From: Micropterix aruncella
Taxonomy: Eukaryota > Arthropoda > Insecta > Lepidoptera > Micropterigidae
Assembly: GCA_944548615.1 (NCBI GenBank)
Contig: OX155980.1
Coordinates: 43,392,915-43,456,914, forward strand
DNA length: 64,000 nt
Direction of reading: 5' to 3'
Both the position numbers and the translations under genes were made by a program. The number at the start of each line of letters is the position of its first letter. Position 1 is the first letter of the stretch. Positions 61,001 through 64,000 of the stretch are shown piece after piece. The notes beneath the pieces were generated by a model. That model saw nothing but the letters and a program-made list of their open reading frames with translations. It was not told the origin of the DNA and searched no databases.

Positions 61001-62314
61001 TTTTATTTGTTTTAAACATAATTATAAAACACATAAAAATGGTCCTACCAAGTAATGGTGCGAAGAAACAACGGCCCACATTCACATGACCATGCTCAGC
61101 GCATACCCAACTAGGCCGAATATAGTCTGTATCTGGGCATACGACTTATTTTCTGACTATGTTAATACCTTATAATTGAAGTGACAGGAGGTTCTTTAAT
61201 GATTGATGCGAAAACGACACATTTGTTGAATTTTGGATATGCGGGTTCGGCGCCAATTTGGATGATTAATTCCATTTCCTCCATAGATGGCGCAATGGCA
61301 TGTTGGTGTCAATGGTCAATGTCAATGTTTGTCAATATTTTGTCAATGTTAATCCAATGGTCATACCAATCGCTATAACCATAGAGTTTCTGTGGCGGTC
61401 ATGCATTGGGGAATCAATTTTATACCGATCGACGCTGGCACCACAATCATTTTTTTGCGTATGCATCCCATAGACAGGGATTTTAACTGTTTCTTTGTGA
61501 CGGCACACTTTTAGTCGAGTCGAGTTTTGAGGGTGGGTAGAGCCCATTAAAGCCGCAGGCGATTTAAAAATACTACTTATTTTATATAGCCATATTGCAC
61601 CTGTTACCTTCTTTTTAAAGAATATAGTTATATATATAACCTATAATAAAGTTAGGTCAAACTAATTTTTTACCAAATAAAGTAATTATTGTTTTTATTA
61701 TTGTTTTACCAAGTAATTTATCCTGGACTTTAGAAGGCCGTGCTAAAATCGCAAACTATACCAGATTCTAGCAAGGATCTTTAATTAAGTATAACAACGA
61801 GCATACTTGTTTTTTATTGCCGAAAACTATATAATAAATACCTATATTTTAAGACGAAATAAAATTAATGAGAGATTTAACTGAAATAACTAAAAGAGAT
61901 GATTTCCATGGTACATATTATGGCATGGGAGATACATTGCGTTTGCGATGCGGTGTATTTATCGTCTCAAAGGCTGTGTTCGCGATAAAAAAAATCCTAA
62001 TGGAAATTAACGGGGATACAATTCGTGCTTTCGATGAACCTGCTAATGATAGGGTAGTATATACATAAGTCATCCGAATAGGAGTAAGTAGTTACAGAAT
62101 TCGAGCGGCGATGCGGTTGCGGGTGCGATTTACCATGCGGAAGATGCTGCACTGAGCTGTTCCGGACAGCCACAGCATGAGAGTTGATTTTTTACATTGT
62201 TTTGTTAGTATTGCACGGCAGTATGTTTGCCATGGTAATGGGGATGTATGTTTCGCCCACAGCACCGACAAAATATATAAATAAAAAAAGAAAGCAAATA
62301 AGAGAGCTTGTACT
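58008..62314. other. 4.3 kb with no gene recognised
   Basis: AT-rich sequence with an (AAAT)n patch at 59378-59411, a 10-bp stem hairpin at 59232-59269 and a 14-bp perfect stem at 59950-59984. TCAATG-type short repeats occur at 61308-61352. Open frames up to about 90 codons (58280-58510, 58539-58820, 61868-62068, 62092-62325) show no domain. Confidence 0.45.
59950..59984 (+). repeat. Perfect 14-bp stem hairpin with 7-nt loop
   Basis: ATCTTTGAGTAACT, loop ACAATGG, AGTTACTCAAAGAT. It is too short for a standard microRNA precursor and has no U-tract or neighbouring gene, so its role is unknown. Confidence 0.6.
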
Positions 62315-62392
62315 GCATCGTTCATAACAGCGTCGAAACACTGGTTTTCGTCTAATTACTGAAGTTAAACAGCGTCGGGCGTGGCCGGCACT
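62315..62392 (+). pseudogene. 5S rRNA-derived fragment (5' two thirds)
   Basis: About 78 bases align with the start of animal 5S rRNA: ...AACACTGGTTTTCGTCTAATTACTGAAGTTAAACAGCGTCGGGCG corresponds to the A-box/internal control region (CGGTTCTCGTCCGATCACCGAAGTTAAGC..CGTCGGGC). Several substitutions make it a relic, not an active gene. It breaks off at GGCACTT, where the TTTA-repeat tail of LINE-F begins. Confidence 0.75.
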
Positions 62393-64000
62393 TATTTATT
62401 TATTTATTTTTATTTATTTATTTATTTAATTTAACAATTCATTTACAAGTGCACAAGTATAACTAATAATCATATCAATAAAAAAAATTATATATAATTA
62501 AAATTAAAATTAAAATTAAACACGGCCGATATGAGCATTAGCATTTAAGTACTGCTGCTGCCCAACTAAGTGCCAGGACTTGTTCCAGGGCAGCTAGCTC
62601 TCTAGATTTTATATCACATATATTCGGCAATGAATAAAAAAAAAATAAAAAGGAAAAGAAATATATATATATATATATATATTCCCGTCACCATTACAAA
62701 TTATAACTAATAATCACTAACTAATGATCACAATAGGAAATAGAACACAAAAATAAATAATCGTGTTAATAAAATAAAAATAAAATAAAATGTCAAATGA
62801 TATCAAACAATAGTCACCAAAATTTATGAATAAGTAATAGTAATAAATAAAAATAAAAAAAGTCAAAGAAAATAATAATAATAATAAGAAATGTCAGGGA
62901 TAATTGTCTCGGTATATTAATTTGTGGATTTTTTGCCGGGCGTCATATTTTAGCCAGGAATCAATTTTGGCTTTAAAAGAAGAAGAAGACTTCGGCACAT
63001 ACATTTTTAAATCTTCATCTAGCATATTAAAGATCCTGGGGGCTATGTACACAAAATGCCTCTGCCCAAAAGTGGTCTGCATTCGAGGGACGTCAAAATG
63101 TATAGTTCGGGATTGCCGCGTGCAGATTGTTTGCTGGGTTCTTATTGCGGTCTCTAAATTAGTTTGATAGTCACAGAGCGCCGTTTTCACGTATAGTTGT
63201 GGTACATCTAGCATGTTATATTCTCTGTAGAGATCATCTGAAGAGTATCTCCAAGGCTTTCTCTTATATATCCTACAATTTTAAGTATTAGCTTTTGAGC
63301 TCTAATCAAGGGCTCCATATGAATTTTCTCTGCACCTCCCCACCCTATGATCCCATAGGTTAGGATAGATTGGCACAGGGCATGGTATACTATCTTAAGT
63401 GTCCTTTGGTCCAGAATGCCTCTAAGGTCTTTGAAAATATACGTCAGTTTCCTAACTTTTGCCGACAGCTCCATTATGTGGGTGCTCCATTGTAGCCGGT
63501 AATCAATTAATATACCAAGATATTTAATGTTGTCAACTTTATTGAGATTAATACATTTACAGTTTTCGGGGTTGAGACAATCTCTGTTGAGTTTCAGAAT
63601 ATGCTCTTGTTTTGGTTGAGCCACACTGGTGGCACTAAATGTTATGTACATGGTTTTTTGCGCATTGAGTGATAGTAGTGCACCATCTAACCACAATACT
63701 ACCTTCTGAAGTCCCATAGAAGCCTTTTCAAAGGTCTCTTTCCAAGTTTTTGCCTTGAAAAGTAGAGCGGTGTCATCGGCAAAAGTAACAACTTGTCCAC
63801 CAATAGTTTGATTACAAAGCTCATTAATATATATTAAAAACAATATCGGACCAAGGACACTACCTTGCGGAACACCATATTTGAGAGGCGCGGGATCACT
63901 ATGGATACTACCAAGTTTTGTTATTTGCTTTCGACCTGACAAGTAACTCTCAAACCATTTTAGTGTGATCGAGGTAACACCTATGTCGTTTAGCTTCTCC
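62393..64000 (-). mobile_element. LINE-F: CR1-like LINE, runs off the window
   Basis: A minus-strand LINE with a TTTA-repeat 3' tail at 62391-62431, an AT-rich 3' UTR and the C-terminal half of ORF2. Its 3' end directly abuts the 5S-derived fragment. The 5' part lies beyond 64000. It belongs to the same family as the relic at 55676-56045. Confidence 0.9.
62894..64000 (-). pseudogene. LINE-F ORF2 fragment: reverse transcriptase, one frameshift
   Basis: The frame is open from the window edge (TLKWFESYLSGRKQ) to 63208 with YGVPQGSVLGPILFLIYINEL, VTFADDTALLF (catalytic FADD), SLNAQKTMYITFS, IKYLGILIDY and YGIIGWGGAEK. Near 63260 the frame changes by one base, so that the conserved PWRYSSDDLYREYNML segment is read in the other frame and continues as the block 63214-62894 (MLDVPQLYVKTAL, FVYIAPRIFNMLD) to the natural stop. 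One frameshift and possible defects outside the window mean it is probably inactive, but it is not old. Confidence 0.9.

Overview
This is eukaryotic, almost certainly insect, DNA: AT-rich, packed with transposons, with GT-AG introns of 75-100 bp and no bacterial-style gene spacing. Lepidoptera is the best guess. The Helitron-type repeats begin TCCTACTAATATTATAAA and end in a GC-rich hairpin plus CTAG, which is the common lepidopteran form, and they sit beside CR1-like LINEs, BEL/Pao, Tc1 and irritans-type mariner elements. No conserved housekeeping gene was recognised. Nearly all coding potential belongs to mobile elements.

Layout. 1-3657: gene-poor, with a CpG-dense block near 2.0-2.2 kb. 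3658-8250: minus-strand LINE-A, whose ORF2 is intact apart from one in-frame stop. 8343-9557: a 5'-truncated Tc1 transposon (Tc1-A). 9558-12761: long (TA)n arrays, with a complete Tc1 transposon (Tc1-B, 28-bp perfect terminal repeats) inserted in one of them. Both Tc1 genes carry a short intron at the same place, just before the first catalytic Asp. 12762-22775: LINE-C (minus), interrupted in its 3' UTR by two head-to-tail copies of an R2/HERO-type LINE with a restriction-like endonuclease. One 7-bp target duplication brackets the pair, the signature expected from end-to-end template jumping. 22776-29042: mostly unique DNA with a mariner scrap and a small inverted-repeat element. 29048-35418: a nearly intact, young BEL/Pao retrotransposon (327-bp LTRs differing at 2 sites, 5-bp target duplication, one late stop). 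35424-39468: a short S/T/P-rich ORF with a poly(A) tail and two (TA)n arrays. 39469-43735: two LINE segments head to head, possibly one twin-primed insertion. 45545-46450: mariner remnant.

47670-53580 is the most interesting locus: a minus-strand, six-exon gene joining a Mutator-like transposase domain to a YqaJ/lambda-exonuclease domain. Five introns with GT-AG ends can be traced, and reading phase is preserved across the four that lie inside the coding sequence. Intron 2 holds a ~475-bp near-perfect inverted repeat and a Helitron whose body is amplified into a 482-bp dimeric higher-order repeat. The last exon has a -1 frame change at a CCCAAAC heptamer and one in-frame TAG, so it is either a decayed copy or a recoded gene.

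53600-64000: GC-rich patches, LINE scraps, a second Helitron-type copy, a third R2/HERO-type fragment, a 5S rRNA-derived fragment, and a LINE (LINE-F) running off the window end.

The genes do not form an operon or pathway. The window records repeated, nested transposition, and the Mutator/YqaJ gene is the only locus that could have a host or novel-element role.
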